Part shown: piece by piece, positions 33,987-43,022 of the stretch
Numbering within the stretch: the first letter of the stretch is position 1
Layout of the letters: each line of letters starts with the position of its first letter
Source of the DNA: Aquibaculum arenosum
Lineage (GTDB): Bacteria; Pseudomonadota; Alphaproteobacteria; Kiloniellales; DSM-21159
DNA: 64,000 nt
Reading direction: 5' to 3'
Assembly: GCF_029222965.1 (NCBI RefSeq)
Contig: NZ_JARHUD010000001.1
Coordinates: 558,001-622,000 of the forward strand
Made by a program: the position numbers and the translations under genes
Notes under the pieces: model-generated
Told to the model about the DNA's origin: nothing
Seen by the model: the letters and a program-made list of their open reading frames with translations, nothing else
Databases searched by the model: none

Positions 33987-34991
33987 ATGAGGCAGACCCA
34001 ATCATCGAACATCGAGCAACTGGCTGAACAGGTGGTGGCGGGTGACCGGCGGGCGCTTGCCCGGGCCATCACGCTGGTGGAGTCCACCCGGCCCGACCAT
34101 CGCGCTTCGGCCGATGCTCTGCTGGCCCAACTGCTGCCGGAAACCGGCAAGGCCGTGCGCCTGGGCATATCCGGCGTACCGGGTGTGGGTAAGTCCACCT
34201 TCATCGAGGCCTTCGGGCTCTACCTGATCGAGCAGGGGCGCCGGGTGGCGGTGCTCGCGGTCGATCCCTCCTCGCGGCGCGCCGGTGGGTCGATCCTCGG
34301 CGACAAGACGCGCATGGAGCTGCTTTCGCGCTCGCCGGATGCCTTTATCCGGCCCTCCCCGGCGGGGCGGTCTCTGGGCGGTGTGGCGCGGCGGACCCGC
34401 GAAGTCCTGCTGCTGTGCGAAGCGGCCGGTTACGACGTGGGTATCGTGGAGACGGTGGGCGTTGGCCAGTCGGAAACCGCCGTGGCCGAGATGGTCGATC
34501 TCTTCGCGCTGTTGCTTCTGCCCGGAGGCGGCGACGAGCTGCAGGGCATCAAGAAGGGCATTGTCGAACTGGCCGAACTGGTGGTGGTCAACAAGGCCGA
34601 TGGGGACATGCAAGCCGCTGCTCGCCGCGCCGCGGCCGAGTACCGCAGCGCGCTGCGCATGCTGCGCCCGCTTTCGGCGGATTGGCAGGTGCCGGTCCTG
34701 CAGGTCTCCTCCACTGAGCATCGCGGTTTTGCCGAAGTCTGGGCCGCGGTCCAGCGTCACCGCGAGGTGTTGGGCGAGGCGGGCTTGGCAAGCCGGCGCG
34801 CTGCCCAGGCCAAGGCCTGGATGTGGTCGGAGATCGAGGAGGAGTTGCGCAGCCGCTTTGCCGCCGCGCCCGCTGTGGCCGCACGCCTGGCCGAAGCGGA
34901 AGCGGCGGTTGCCGCGGGCCGCACCACACCAGCAGCGGCTGCCCAGGAGCTGCTGGGCCGCTTTCTCGGCGAGGCGCCTTCGCGCGACTAA
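33987..34991 (+). CDS. meaB: MeaB-like G-protein chaperone of B12-dependent acyl-CoA mutases
   Basis: 334 residues. G1/Walker [13 protein letters not shown] (about residues 60-71), [18 protein letters not shown], switch-like [18 protein letters not shown] and base-specificity NKADGD define the MeaB/ArgK GTPase group. The C-terminal helical arm ([18 protein letters not shown]) mediates dimerisation. It protects and reactivates methylmalonyl-CoA mutase or relatives. No mutase gene is in the window; the presence of this chaperone shows the cell uses B12-dependent mutases. It converges with chaC. Confidence 0.95.
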   Translation: MRQTQSSNIEQLAEQVVAGDRRALARAITLVESTRPDHRASADALLAQLLPETGKAVRLGISGVPGVGKSTFIEAFGLYLIEQGRRVAVLAVDPSSRRAGGSILGDKTRMELLSRSPDAFIRPSPAGRSLGGVARRTREVLLLCEAAGYDVGIVETVGVGQSETAVAEMVDLFALLLLPGGGDELQGIKKGIVELAELVVVNKADGDMQAAARRAAAEYRSALRMLRPLSADWQVPVLQVSSTEHRGFAEVWAAVQRHREVLGEAGLASRRAAQAKAWMWSEIEEELRSRFAAAPAVAARLAEAEAAVAAGRTTPAAAAQELLGRFLGEAPSRD

Positions 34992-35000
34992 GCCGTGGCG

Positions 35001-35621
35001 CTATCTCTTGTCTGGGTTCGGCTCTTCCAGCAGGTCGATCAGGCGGGACAGCATGCGATCGCGTATCCCCATGTCACGCAGGTGGCGTTCAGTGTTTATT
35101 AAGTAGTCGCGGCAGGGGCCTCGCAGGCCCACGCCCTGGCGAATGAGCGCGGCGGTGTTCTCCGCATTGAGGCGGCAGTACTGGCCGTGCCCAGGATCGG
35201 CAACAAAGGACAGGGCATGCGCCGGACCTTGCGGTGTGTCGACGCGTAGCCAACGGGGTCGATAGACCCCCGTAATCATTTCCCGCTCCCAGAGATAGTC
35301 GAGCACCTCCTCGCCCTCGGAGGCCGGCACCCGGAAGGCCATCCCGCGGCAGGCCCCGCCCGGCGCCAGGCCGAGCACCAGACCCGGTCGTTCCGGGGTG
35401 CCCCGATAGCGCAGGGAAAAGACACAAAAGCGCCGGTGGTAGCCGCGCAGCAGGGCGCTGCGGCCCTCGTGGTGAGGGAAGCCTGGGTTCCACATCAGTG
35501 AGCCATAGCCGAAGACCCACCAGTCACGATCCTTGGGTAGAACGGGCCGCGCACGCGCCACTGGTTCCTCTACGGCGCGCAGGAGAGTATCGGGGTCGGG
35601 AAGAACAAGGTCTGCTGTCAT
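35001..35621 (-). CDS. chaC: ChaC-like gamma-glutamylcyclotransferase (glutathione-specific)
   Basis: 206 residues from ATG 35621. The YGSLMWNPGF motif (about residues 38-47), RGYHRRFCVFSLRYRGTPERPGLVLGL, the catalytic-glutamate region ASEGEEVLDYLWEREM and GVGLRGPCRDYL near the end match ChaC. The enzyme cleaves glutathione to 5-oxoproline and Cys-Gly. Its product range is unusual only in the short first 30 residues. It is divergent from the DUF2125 gene and convergent with meaB. Confidence 0.93.
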   Translation of the reverse strand: MTADLVLPDPDTLLRAVEEPVARARPVLPKDRDWWVFGYGSLMWNPGFPHHEGRSALLRGYHRRFCVFSLRYRGTPERPGLVLGLAPGGACRGMAFRVPASEGEEVLDYLWEREMITGVYRPRWLRVDTPQGPAHALSFVADPGHGQYCRLNAENTAALIRQGVGLRGPCRDYLINTERHLRDMGIRDRMLSRLIDLLEEPNPDKR

Positions 35622-35759
35622 AACCGCCGGACACTTTAACGATTGTACCGCGTCGCGGCAAAGCTTCATCCTGGACTGAATGGACTAGGCCTGTTCCGAA
35701 TTGGGCGGGATCGGAGTATGGACGTGAACCCGCCCCGCTCTGCTGTAGGATTCCACCTC

Positions 35760-36779
35760 ATGCGTCGATTGATTGTTTCCCTGCTGTTCCTGCTCGTGCT
35801 GCTCGGCGTGGCGTGGAGCGCCTTTTGGTGGTGGTCAGCCGGGGAGTTGAAGCAGCAGCTCACCCGCTGGCAGACGGTGCAGCGCGAGCAGGGCCGAGAC
35901 TTCGGTTTTGCGTCCGCCACCGTTTCCGGCTACCCAGCGCATTTGCGGCTGAGGCTGGAGCAGCCGCATCTGACAGGGCGGGGCGGTTGGCGGTGGGAGG
36001 CACCGGCGGTCCACGCGGAAGCCGCCTTCCTTGATCTCCGGACCATCACTGCGACGTTCAGCGGCACCCATGAACTGTATCCGCCTGAGTCCAGCGGTGC
36101 GGCTGAGCTTCAACTGGCTGTGGGTGCGGGACAGGGGCGCTTCCTGCTTGATGATCGGGGTGCCGTGGCGAGCGGTCGCCTGCAGCTCCAGCGGTTGGCA
36201 TTGGCCGGACACCCCGACGGTCCCAGTTCGCTCCGAAGGCTGGACCTCGCCTGGGGAACGCTGGCGGGCGAGGAGGAGCCTCCGGCGCGGGAGGCGCTGC
36301 TGCCATTTTTTCTGGCGATGGAGGACTGGGATCTGCCCGGCGCACTGGCGCCGCCCCTGGGCCGGCGGATCGATCTATTGGAAGCCCAAGGCCGGGTAGA
36401 GGGGACTGTCCCCTTGGCGCCGCCGGAGGAAGCGCTGCCTGCCTGGGCAGCGGAGGGCGGCACGACGGAGCTGGAGCACATGGCGCTGCAGTGGGGGCCC
36501 TTGTCCCTGGCGGGCGATGCCAGCGTCACGCTGGACGAGCGCAATCGTGTGCTGGGGGCCGGTACGGCACGCATTCGCGGCTTCGAACGCACCCTTGATG
36601 CGCTTCACGACGGTGATGTTATTGCCGAGGACATTGCCCGGCTCGGTGCCATGGGCCTGCGCGCGCTGTCCCAGGAAGATTCGGACGGCCACCGCGTCAT
36701 CGAGGTGCCGCTCTCGGCGCAGGACGGCCTGCTCTACGTGGGGCCGCTGCCGCTCATGCCCTTGCTGCCGCTGTTCTGA
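35760..36779 (+). CDS. DUF2125 membrane-anchored periplasmic protein
   Basis: 339 residues from ATG 35760, which directly starts the hydrophobic N-terminus (MRRLIVSLLFLLVLLGVAWSAFWWW). In-frame ATGs at 35718 and a TTG at 35643 would put 14-39 polar residues before it. The rest is beta-rich without a known catalytic motif and matches the alphaproteobacterial DUF2125 family. The pattern GxxFGFAxxxVSGYPAHLRL (here DFGFASATVSGYPAHLRL) is characteristic. It is probably tethered to the inner membrane facing the periplasm. Function is unknown. Confidence 0.85.
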   Translation: MRRLIVSLLFLLVLLGVAWSAFWWWSAGELKQQLTRWQTVQREQGRDFGFASATVSGYPAHLRLRLEQPHLTGRGGWRWEAPAVHAEAAFLDLRTITATFSGTHELYPPESSGAAELQLAVGAGQGRFLLDDRGAVASGRLQLQRLALAGHPDGPSSLRRLDLAWGTLAGEEEPPAREALLPFFLAMEDWDLPGALAPPLGRRIDLLEAQGRVEGTVPLAPPEEALPAWAAEGGTTELEHMALQWGPLSLAGDASVTLDERNRVLGAGTARIRGFERTLDALHDGDVIAEDIARLGAMGLRALSQEDSDGHRVIEVPLSAQDGLLYVGPLPLMPLLPLF

Positions 36780-36856
36780 GACAGCGCCGGGCAAGAAAAA
36801 GGCCGGACGGCCCGAGAAGGCCGCCCAGCCTGTAACTGCCTCTTTGGCCTACCGGA

Positions 36857-37819
36857 TCAGGAAACGGGCGTTTCCGCCACCGGGGTCAAGGGCTTGCCCT
36901 TCTCGAAGAAGCTGGTGATGTTGTCGACCACCAACTGACCCATGAGGTTCCGGGTGTGGATGGAGGCGGAGCCCACGTGGGGCAACAGCACCACACGCTC
37001 CATGGCCATCAGTTCCGCCGGCACCTTGGGCTCGTGCTCGAAGACATCGAGTCCGGCCGAGAAGAGCCGCTCCTCCTTGAGGGCCGCGATCAGGGCCTGC
37101 TCGTCCACCACCGAGCCGCGCCCGACATTGATGAGGACGCCCTGCGGTCCGAGTGCGTTGAACACGTCGGTGGAGATCAGGTGGTGCGTCGAGGCGCCAC
37201 CGGGTGCCACGGAGATGAGGATGTCCACGTCGCGCGCCATCTCCACGAGATTGTCGTAGTAGCGATAAGGCACATCGGACTGCTTGTTGCGGCCGTGATA
37301 GGCGATGGGGCTGCCGAAGGCCTCCAGGCGGTGGGCAATCGCCTTGCCGATGCGGCCGAGGCCCAGGATGCCGACCTTGCGTTCGCGCAGCGTGTTCTGG
37401 GTCAGCGGGAAGGCACCTTCCTTCTCCCAACGGCCCGCGCGCAGGTAGCGCTCGGTTTCCGAAAGCTGACGCACGGTCATCAGCAGCAGGCCGAGGGTGG
37501 TGTCCGCCACCTCGTCGGTGAGGACGTCCGGCGTGTTGGTGACATAGATGCCGTGCTTGCCGGCCCAGGCCGCATCCACCGTGTCATAGCCGACGCCGAA
37601 GTTGGACACGATCTTCAGATTGGGAAAGCGGCTCATGAAATCGCCGTCGACGCGGCGGTGCCCGCCGGTTGCGATGCCTTCCACCTTGTCGGCTACGGCG
37701 GCGATGGCCGCCTCCTGGTCCTCTGCCTCCCACAGCTTGTGCAGGGTGAAGGCGTCATCCAGTCGCTGCACGACCAGATCCATCATGCGCCCGGGCATCA
37801 GGATGTGGGGTTTGCTCAT
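36857..37819 (-). CDS. 2-hydroxyacid dehydrogenase (glyoxylate/hydroxypyruvate reductase type)
   Basis: 320 residues from ATG 37819. The NAD(P) motif GLGRIGKAIAHR (153-164) and catalytic R234 (NVGRGSVVDE), E263 (FEHEPKVP) and H281 (LLPHVGSAS) are intact. The substrate loop SNFGVGYDTVD (72-82) is of the GhrB/GyaR kind. It reduces a 2-keto acid such as glyoxylate or hydroxypyruvate, preferring NADPH if the arginine after the second strand (HGRNK) is meaningful. It stands alone, with the toxin remnant upstream on the same strand. Confidence 0.92.
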   Translation of the reverse strand: MSKPHILMPGRMMDLVVQRLDDAFTLHKLWEAEDQEAAIAAVADKVEGIATGGHRRVDGDFMSRFPNLKIVSNFGVGYDTVDAAWAGKHGIYVTNTPDVLTDEVADTTLGLLLMTVRQLSETERYLRAGRWEKEGAFPLTQNTLRERKVGILGLGRIGKAIAHRLEAFGSPIAYHGRNKQSDVPYRYYDNLVEMARDVDILISVAPGGASTHHLISTDVFNALGPQGVLINVGRGSVVDEQALIAALKEERLFSAGLDVFEHEPKVPAELMAMERVVLLPHVGSASIHTRNLMGQLVVDNITSFFEKGKPLTPVAETPVS

Positions 37820-37983
37820 GCTCTCGTTCCTCTGTTTTTGCGATTTGAAGGGCGTTGCGGAGACCCGCGTCACAGACTGGCTAGCACAGATGTCCTGACG
37901 AGGCAGCAGCATCCCGCCATGCAGATCGCATCTATCAGAACCGTTTGTTGACCCGCATCATGCGGTCCGGGGTCGCTTGAGGC

Positions 37984-38115
37984 TTATCTGGAGCTTAAGA
38001 CAGAGGCGCCGAGGTGAATAAAGGTGGCGAGAGCGACACGACCCGTGGCCGCCTCATGTGTCCACAGGTAGTTATGGTGCATGACAAAGCCTGGCTTGGG
38101 TTCGGGAAGCACCAC
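37984..38115 (-). pseudogene. Truncated PemK/MazF-like toxin remnant
   Basis: A 43-codon frame begins with GTG at 38115, 10 bp after the antitoxin stop and 8 bp after AAGG. It reads MVLPEPKPGFVMHHNYLWTH, then EAATGR. From memory this closely follows the N-terminus of alphaproteobacterial growth-inhibitor PemK proteins (pattern P-x-P-G-x-V-I-x-Y-x-Y-L-W-x-x-E). After about residue 26 the similarity stops and the frame ends at a TAA at 37984-37986. No continuation was found in the other two frames downstream. The toxin is therefore probably dead, leaving the antitoxin behind. Too short for certainty. Confidence 0.55.
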
Positions 38116-38125
38116 GACGTCTACC

Positions 38126-38380
38126 TTACTTCAGCAGATCGTCGAGATGGCTGTGTTCTGGGTCCATCTCCGCGCGCGCCACCGCGTCGATGACCACATC
38201 GACGGCGTCTGCTATGCGGTGGCTGCGCTGCGCAGCGGCCCTGAGCCAGTCATAGTGGTCGGCCGACATCAGCACGAATTCCCGCCGCCCGTGCCGGGTG
38301 ATCTCGACCGGCTCGCATTGTGCTTTGTGCTGGAACTCTCCGAACTCGCGCTGGAACTCGAGCAAATCGACGGTTGTCAT
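38126..38380 (-). CDS. Phd/YefM-type antitoxin
   Basis: 84 residues from ATG 38380, which has AAGGA at a good distance; an ATG at 38389 sits too close to that site. N-terminal DNA-binding part (VDLLEFQREFGEFQHKAQCEPVEITRHGRREFVLMSADHYDWL) matches prevent-host-death antitoxins. The C-terminal helix (HRIADAVDVVIDAVARAEM) would neutralise the toxin. The partner downstream is only a short PemK-like remnant. The antitoxin frame is intact, so it may still repress its promoter or antagonise a toxin elsewhere. Confidence 0.82.
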   Translation of the reverse strand: MTTVDLLEFQREFGEFQHKAQCEPVEITRHGRREFVLMSADHYDWLRAAAQRSHRIADAVDVVIDAVARAEMDPEHSHLDDLLK

Positions 38381-38470
38381 GAAAGGCATCCTTTGAGAGC
38401 GAACATCTGAAATACACCGACAACTCGTCTTTATATAAAGCCCGCGGCTGTGCCGTTAATGGCGCGCGTC

Positions 38471-39646
38471 TCAGTAGGATCGCGGCAGTCCGAGCACGTG
38501 CTCGGCCAGATAGGAGAGGATCAGGTTGGTGGAGATGGGGGCGACCTGGTAGAGCCGCGTTTCGCGGAATTTGCGCTCTACGTCGAATTCTTCTGCGAAA
38601 CCGAAACCGCCGTGGGTCTGGATGCAGACGTTCGCCGCCTCGTTGGAGGCATCGGCCGCCAGCATCTTGGCCATGTTGGCCTCGGCGCCGCAATCGGCCC
38701 CGGCCTCGTAGAGGCGCAGGGCCTCGAGCACCATCAAGTCGGCCGCGCGCGTGTTGGCGAAGGCCTTGGCGATGGGGAACTGAATGCCCTGGTTCTGCCC
38801 GATGGGCTTGCCGAAGACGCTGCGTTCCCGGGCGTAGTCGCTGGCCTTGTCGAGAAACCAGCGGGCGTCGCCGATGCATTCCGCGGCGATGAGAATGCGC
38901 TCAGCATTCATGCCCGAGAGGATGTAGCGGAAACCCTTGCCCTCCTCGCCGATGCGGTTCTCCGCCGGCACCTCCACGTTGTCGAAGAAGACCTCCGTGG
39001 TGGCGTGGTTCATCATGGTGCGGATCGGCCGGATGGTCAGACCGGCCTCGCGTGCCTCGCGCATGTCCAGAAGGAAAACGGAAAGGCCGTCGGTTCGCTT
39101 GGCAGCCTCTTCCTTCGGCGTGGTGCGGGCGAGCAGCAGCATGAGGTCGGAATGCTCGGCCCGCGAGGTCCAGATCTTCTGGCCGTTGACGATGTAGCGC
39201 TCGCCGTCGCGTTTCGCGGTGGTGCGGATCGAGGTGGTGTCGGTGCCGCTGCCTGGCTCGGTGACGCCGAAGGCCTGGAGCCGCAGGCGGCCGCTGGCGA
39301 TCTCCGGCAGCCAACGCTGCTTCTGGGCTTCGGAGCCATGACGCAGCAGGGTGCCCATGACGTACATTTGGGCGTGGCAGGCCGAGCCGTTGCAGCCGGC
39401 GAACTGGACCTCCTCCAGGATGGCGGCGGCGGCCGACAGCGGCAGCCCGGAGCCGCCATATTCTTCGGGAATCAGTGCCGCCAGGTATCCCGAGTGGGTC
39501 AGCGCGTCGACGAAGGCGGTGGGGTAGGCGCGATCGCGGTCGAGAGCCTGCCAGTAATCACCCGGAAAGTCGGCGCAAAGCCGGCGCACCGCTTCGCGGA
39601 TCTCCTGGTGGTCGTCGCCGAAGCTGCTGCCGTTCATCGCGCTCAT
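38471..39646 (-). CDS. Acyl-CoA dehydrogenase
   Basis: 391 residues, typical size. FAD-binding motifs are FGVTEPGSGTDTTS (middle strand) and IWTSRAEHSDLMLLLART. The C-terminal helical domain has ERSVFGKPIGQNQGIQFPIAKA and IQTHGGFGFAEEFDVERKFRETRLYQVAPIST. It introduces a 2,3 double bond into an acyl-CoA; chain type is not evident. The N-terminal part has an unusual short linker (PGDYWQALDRDRAYPTAFV) seen in group D/E-type enzymes. It lies 79 bp after the CDF transporter on the same strand but is metabolically unrelated. Confidence 0.92.
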   Translation of the reverse strand: MSAMNGSSFGDDHQEIREAVRRLCADFPGDYWQALDRDRAYPTAFVDALTHSGYLAALIPEEYGGSGLPLSAAAAILEEVQFAGCNGSACHAQMYVMGTLLRHGSEAQKQRWLPEIASGRLRLQAFGVTEPGSGTDTTSIRTTAKRDGERYIVNGQKIWTSRAEHSDLMLLLARTTPKEEAAKRTDGLSVFLLDMREAREAGLTIRPIRTMMNHATTEVFFDNVEVPAENRIGEEGKGFRYILSGMNAERILIAAECIGDARWFLDKASDYARERSVFGKPIGQNQGIQFPIAKAFANTRAADLMVLEALRLYEAGADCGAEANMAKMLAADASNEAANVCIQTHGGFGFAEEFDVERKFRETRLYQVAPISTNLILSYLAEHVLGLPRSY

Positions 39647-39725
39647 CCTCTGCCTTTGCGCCCCGGCGCTTGGTTAGCAAGCGCCGGCGGCTGAGGAAAC
39701 GCCCAAAGCACCGCGGCAGGCGAGC

Positions 39726-40628
39726 CTAACGATAGACCGGGGTGTCTTCCGACAGGACATGAGGGTCCTGGTGAATGATGACGTTGGCGCCGGGGAAGTG
39801 GGTCTGCAGGTCGGCCTCGACCGTGTCGGCGATCACGTGGGCGCGGTAGAGGCTCATGCCGCCGTCAAGTTCCAGATGAAGCTGGATGAAGGTGTTCTGA
39901 CCGGATTCCCGAGTTTTCAGTTCATGCACGCCGAGTACGTCCGGGTGGGCCCGGACCACCTCCAGGATTTGCTTTCGCTGGTCGTCCGGCAACTCCCGGT
40001 CCATCAGCATGTCGAGCGCTGAGCGCCCGATCTTCAGCGCACTCCAGAAGATGTAGCCGGCGATCACGAGGGCGATGATCGGATCGGCCAGGATCAGGTT
40101 GAACTGCGTGGCGAGGATCAGTGCCACGATGACACCGGCATTGGTCAGCAGGTCGGCAAAGTAGTGCAAGGCATCCGCGCTGATCGCCGTCGAGCCGGTG
40201 CGCCGCACCACATAGTGCTGGAAGCGGGTGAGGGCGAAGGTGGCCAGGATCGAGAAGACCATAACAGCCAGGCCCACGCTGCCGGATTCGATGGGTTGCG
40301 GATTGAGCAGCCGCGGCAGTGCCTCGAACACGAGGAAAAGCGCGGAGCCGGTGATCAAGCCAGCCTGCACCAGCGCCGCGAGGGGCTCCGCCTTGCCATG
40401 GCCGAAGCGATGCTCGGCATCGGCCGGTGCCAGCGCATGCCCGACGGCGAAGAGGGTCACGAGCGAGGCGGCGGCATCCAACATCGAATCGATGAGGCTG
40501 GAGAGAAGCGCGACCGACCCGGTCAGCCACCAGGCGCCCAGTTTGGTCGCGATCAGCACCAGAGCGGTGGTCACCGAGGCATAGGTGGCCAGCCGCATCA
40601 GTCGCCCATTCTGCTTGGCCGTGCTCAT
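39726..40628 (-). CDS. Cation diffusion facilitator, FieF/YiiP type
   Basis: 300 residues from ATG 40628, six membrane helices then a C-terminal cytoplasmic domain. The transport-site ligands of YiiP/FieF are conserved: D47 and D51 (SLIDSMLDAAASL) and H155 and D159 (ALHYFADLL). The C-terminal domain retains H-rich metal-binding segments (DVLGVHELKTRESGQNTFIQLHLELDG, HVIADTVEADL, IIHQDPH). It exports Zn(II), Fe(II) or Mn(II) by proton antiport. The DD-HD site allows Zn or Fe. It is 25 bp after pdxH, probably cotranscribed. Confidence 0.92.
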   Translation of the reverse strand: MSTAKQNGRLMRLATYASVTTALVLIATKLGAWWLTGSVALLSSLIDSMLDAAASLVTLFAVGHALAPADAEHRFGHGKAEPLAALVQAGLITGSALFLVFEALPRLLNPQPIESGSVGLAVMVFSILATFALTRFQHYVVRRTGSTAISADALHYFADLLTNAGVIVALILATQFNLILADPIIALVIAGYIFWSALKIGRSALDMLMDRELPDDQRKQILEVVRAHPDVLGVHELKTRESGQNTFIQLHLELDGGMSLYRAHVIADTVEADLQTHFPGANVIIHQDPHVLSEDTPVYR

Positions 40629-40653
40629 GGCAGGTCTCTCGTGCTGCGGGCGG

Positions 40654-41277
40654 TCAGGGGTAGAGTCGCTGCTTCTGCCAGGGCTGGTCTTCCGCATCAC
40701 GGCTGTAAAGGGCGCGGTCGTGAAGGCGGAAAGCACCGTCTTGCCAGAACTCGATGCGCAAGGGCGCCACACGGAATCCGGTCCAGTAAGCCGGGCGGGG
40801 GACGGTGCCCGTGGCATACTTGGCCGCATAGCGCGCCACGCGCTTCTCCAAGGCAAAGCGGCTTTCCAGCGGCCGCGACTGCTGCGAAGCCCAGGCGCCG
40901 ATGCGGCTTTGCCGGGGTCGGCTTTCGAAGTAGGTGTCGGCCTGCTCCGGTGTCACCACTGAAACGGGACCTTCCACGCGTACCTGGCGGCGCAGCGACT
41001 TCCAGTGGAAGAGCAAAGCTGCATTGGGATTCGCCGTCAGCTGCTCGCCTTTGCGGCTTTCCACATTGGTGTAGAAGGTGAAGCCGCCATCATCCGCGCC
41101 CTTCAGCAGAACCATGCGCAAGGAGGGGCGGCCCTGGGCATCGGCAGTGGCCAGGGCCATGCCCGTCGGGTCGTTGATCTCCTTTTCCTCGGCCTCGGCA
41201 AGCCAGCCGTGGAAAAGGGCGAGCGGATCGTCGGCGGGGCTGTCGGGATTGAAGATCGCGGGCATCGGCTGCATCAT
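40654..41277 (-). CDS. pdxH: Pyridoxamine/pyridoxine 5'-phosphate oxidase
   Basis: 208 residues from ATG 41277 (tandem ATG codons at 41277 and 41274; a longer frame to 41346 lacks similarity). The segments [55 protein letters not shown] and the C-terminal end [12 protein letters not shown] and WQKQRLYP are diagnostic for PdxH. It uses FMN to make pyridoxal 5'-phosphate. Operon with the CDF transporter is likely from the 25-bp spacing. Confidence 0.96.
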   Translation of the reverse strand: MMQPMPAIFNPDSPADDPLALFHGWLAEAEEKEINDPTGMALATADAQGRPSLRMVLLKGADDGGFTFYTNVESRKGEQLTANPNAALLFHWKSLRRQVRVEGPVSVVTPEQADTYFESRPRQSRIGAWASQQSRPLESRFALEKRVARYAAKYATGTVPRPAYWTGFRVAPLRIEFWQDGAFRLHDRALYSRDAEDQPWQKQRLYP

Positions 41278-41444
41278 TCCACTGTCGAGAGCAATTGGCC
41301 GCTTTTCGTATGAGGGATGTCCGGGCGGCGGCCTTTCGTCCGGCACAATGCCATGCTGATGCCAAAATGCCAGCGTTGCTATCAGCCGGGGCGCGCTTCA
41401 ATCGGGAGAGCGCCAAGTGCGCCAAGAATAAGGGGCGATATACA

Positions 41445-41933
41445 ATGACCAAGAAATTCATCACGATCGCGGTTCTGGCCGGGGGGCTGGCGTTGGCCGG
41501 CTGCGCAGAGCAGGGCGGTCCCGGCACGAAGCAGACCATTGGTGCTGGAACGGGCGCCGTGCTTGGCGGCCTGGCCGGTGCCGCCGTTGGCAAAAGCGGC
41601 TCCTCCGCGACTCGCGCCGCCGCCACCGGCATTGGTGCAGTCGCTGGACTGCTGCTTGGCAGCGAGATCGGCAAGCACATGGATCAGGCCGACAGGGACC
41701 GCGCCAACCAGGCCGTGTCGCGGGCGCACACCGCGCCGCTTGGTGAAGAGATCACCTGGAACAATCCGGACAGCGGCAACTACGGCACCGTGGTGCCGAC
41801 TCGCGACGGGACGAACCAGAGCGGCCAATACTGCCGCGAGTATCGTACGACTGTGAATGTGGGCGGCGATGTCGAGGAAGCCTATGGCACTGCCTGTCAG
41901 CAGTCCGACGGCAGTTGGAAGATCGTCTCCTGA
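41445..41933 (+). CDS. 17-kDa surface-antigen-like glycine-zipper lipoprotein
   Basis: 162 residues from ATG 41445; the frame upstream is not signal-like. Lipobox LAGC places mature Cys20. A glycine zipper follows (about 30-75: TIGAGTGAVLGGLAGAAVG and ATGIGAVAGLLLGSEIGKHMD). Then comes the C-terminal RT0821/Lpp0805-type surface-protein domain with ITWNNPDSGNYGTVVPTRDG and YCREYRTTVNVGG, plus two cysteines (YCREY, GTACQQ). It is an outer-envelope protein of unknown function, larger than the two small zipper lipoproteins near 3 kb. A strong terminator follows. Confidence 0.9.
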   Translation: MTKKFITIAVLAGGLALAGCAEQGGPGTKQTIGAGTGAVLGGLAGAAVGKSGSSATRAAATGIGAVAGLLLGSEIGKHMDQADRDRANQAVSRAHTAPLGEEITWNNPDSGNYGTVVPTRDGTNQSGQYCREYRTTVNVGGDVEEAYGTACQQSDGSWKIVS

Positions 41934-41966
41934 TTTACGATACAGAAGTGTAAAAAACACTGCTGG

Positions 41967-42004
41967 CAATCTGGTCATGGCGTCTTGCCGTGACCAGATT
42001 GTTT
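41967..42004 (+). terminator. Rho-independent terminator after the 17-kDa-antigen-like gene
   Basis: Perfect 11-bp stem CAATCTGGTCA/TGACCAGATTG with a 13-nt loop and a short trailing TTT. Separates the lipoprotein gene from cbpA. Confidence 0.85.
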
Positions 42005-42081
42005 CGTGACACCGGCGCGATGCTGCGATGCTATGGCCGCAGCGGGCATTGGTGCTCTCTGCTTGATGGAGTCACGCCTGC

Positions 42082-42996
42082 ATGAAGGATCTCTATAGCG
42101 TCCTGGGGGTCGCCAAGTCGGCCAAGGCCGATGAGATCAAGGCGGCCTACCGCCGTCTGGCCAAAAAGCTGCACCCCGACCTCAATCCGGGCGACACGAA
42201 GGTGGAGCAGCAGTTCAAGGACGTCAGCCACGCCTACGCCATACTGTCAGATCCCGAAAAGCGCCGGCGCTACGATGTCGGCGAGATTGACGCCAGTGGT
42301 CAGGAAACGGCCCGAGGCGGCTTTTACCGCAGTGCGCATGGCCGAGGCGGAGAGAAGTACGCTCACTATGAGACGGCGGGCGGAGGTTTCGAGGATATCT
42401 TTTCAGATCTGTTCGGTGGCGGTTTTGGAGCACGGGGCGGCGGCGGCCCCAAGCAGAAGGGGGCGGATGTCTCCTATAGCCTGAAGGTCAGCTTCACCGA
42501 TGCGGCATCAGGGGCGCGCAAGCGTGTGCAGATTGGCGATGGACGTACCCTGGACCTGACCATTCCCCCTGGCACTGAGGACGGACAGACGCTGCGGCTC
42601 AAAGGGCAGGGGCTGCCGGGATTCGGCGGGGCGCCCGCTGGCGATGCCTACGTCGAGGTGAAGGTTGAGCCTCATCCATTCTTCGGCCGGGAAGGCAAGA
42701 ATCTGCATCTGGAACTGCCCATTTCCCTGGTCGAGGCGGTGCTGGGCGGCACGGTCCAGGTCCCAACCCTGGCCGGCAAGGTGGCCATGAAGGTGCCGCC
42801 GGGCTCTAACAGCGGGAACACCCTGCGTTTGAAGGGCAAGGGCGTGCCGGACCGCCGTGGCGGTGAGCCGGGAGATCTCTATGTCACCCTGCGGGTGGTA
42901 CTGCCGGAGAAGCCGGATGAGGAACTCCAGGCCTTCGCTAAGGACTGGGCCACGCGCCACAGCTACAATCCTCGCGTGAAGGCGGGGATGGATTGA
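42082..42996 (+). CDS. cbpA: CbpA-like J-domain co-chaperone
   Basis: 304 residues. J domain at residues 1-70 with HPD at 31-33 (KLHPDLNPGD), a Gly-rich linker (about 95-125), and two C-terminal beta-sandwich substrate domains (DLTIPPGTEDGQTLRLKGQGLPGFGG, then LEAVLGGTVQVPTLAG-like and RLKGKGVPDRRGGEPGDLYVTL). The zinc finger of DnaJ is absent, as in CbpA. It stimulates DnaK ATPase. The stop overlaps a possible TTG start of the adjacent modulator gene. Confidence 0.93.
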   Translation: MKDLYSVLGVAKSAKADEIKAAYRRLAKKLHPDLNPGDTKVEQQFKDVSHAYAILSDPEKRRRYDVGEIDASGQETARGGFYRSAHGRGGEKYAHYETAGGGFEDIFSDLFGGGFGARGGGGPKQKGADVSYSLKVSFTDAASGARKRVQIGDGRTLDLTIPPGTEDGQTLRLKGQGLPGFGGAPAGDAYVEVKVEPHPFFGREGKNLHLELPISLVEAVLGGTVQVPTLAGKVAMKVPPGSNSGNTLRLKGKGVPDRRGGEPGDLYVTLRVVLPEKPDEELQAFAKDWATRHSYNPRVKAGMD

Positions 42997-43022
42997 TTGC
43001 CGTTGAAGAAGGGGAGGTCAGG

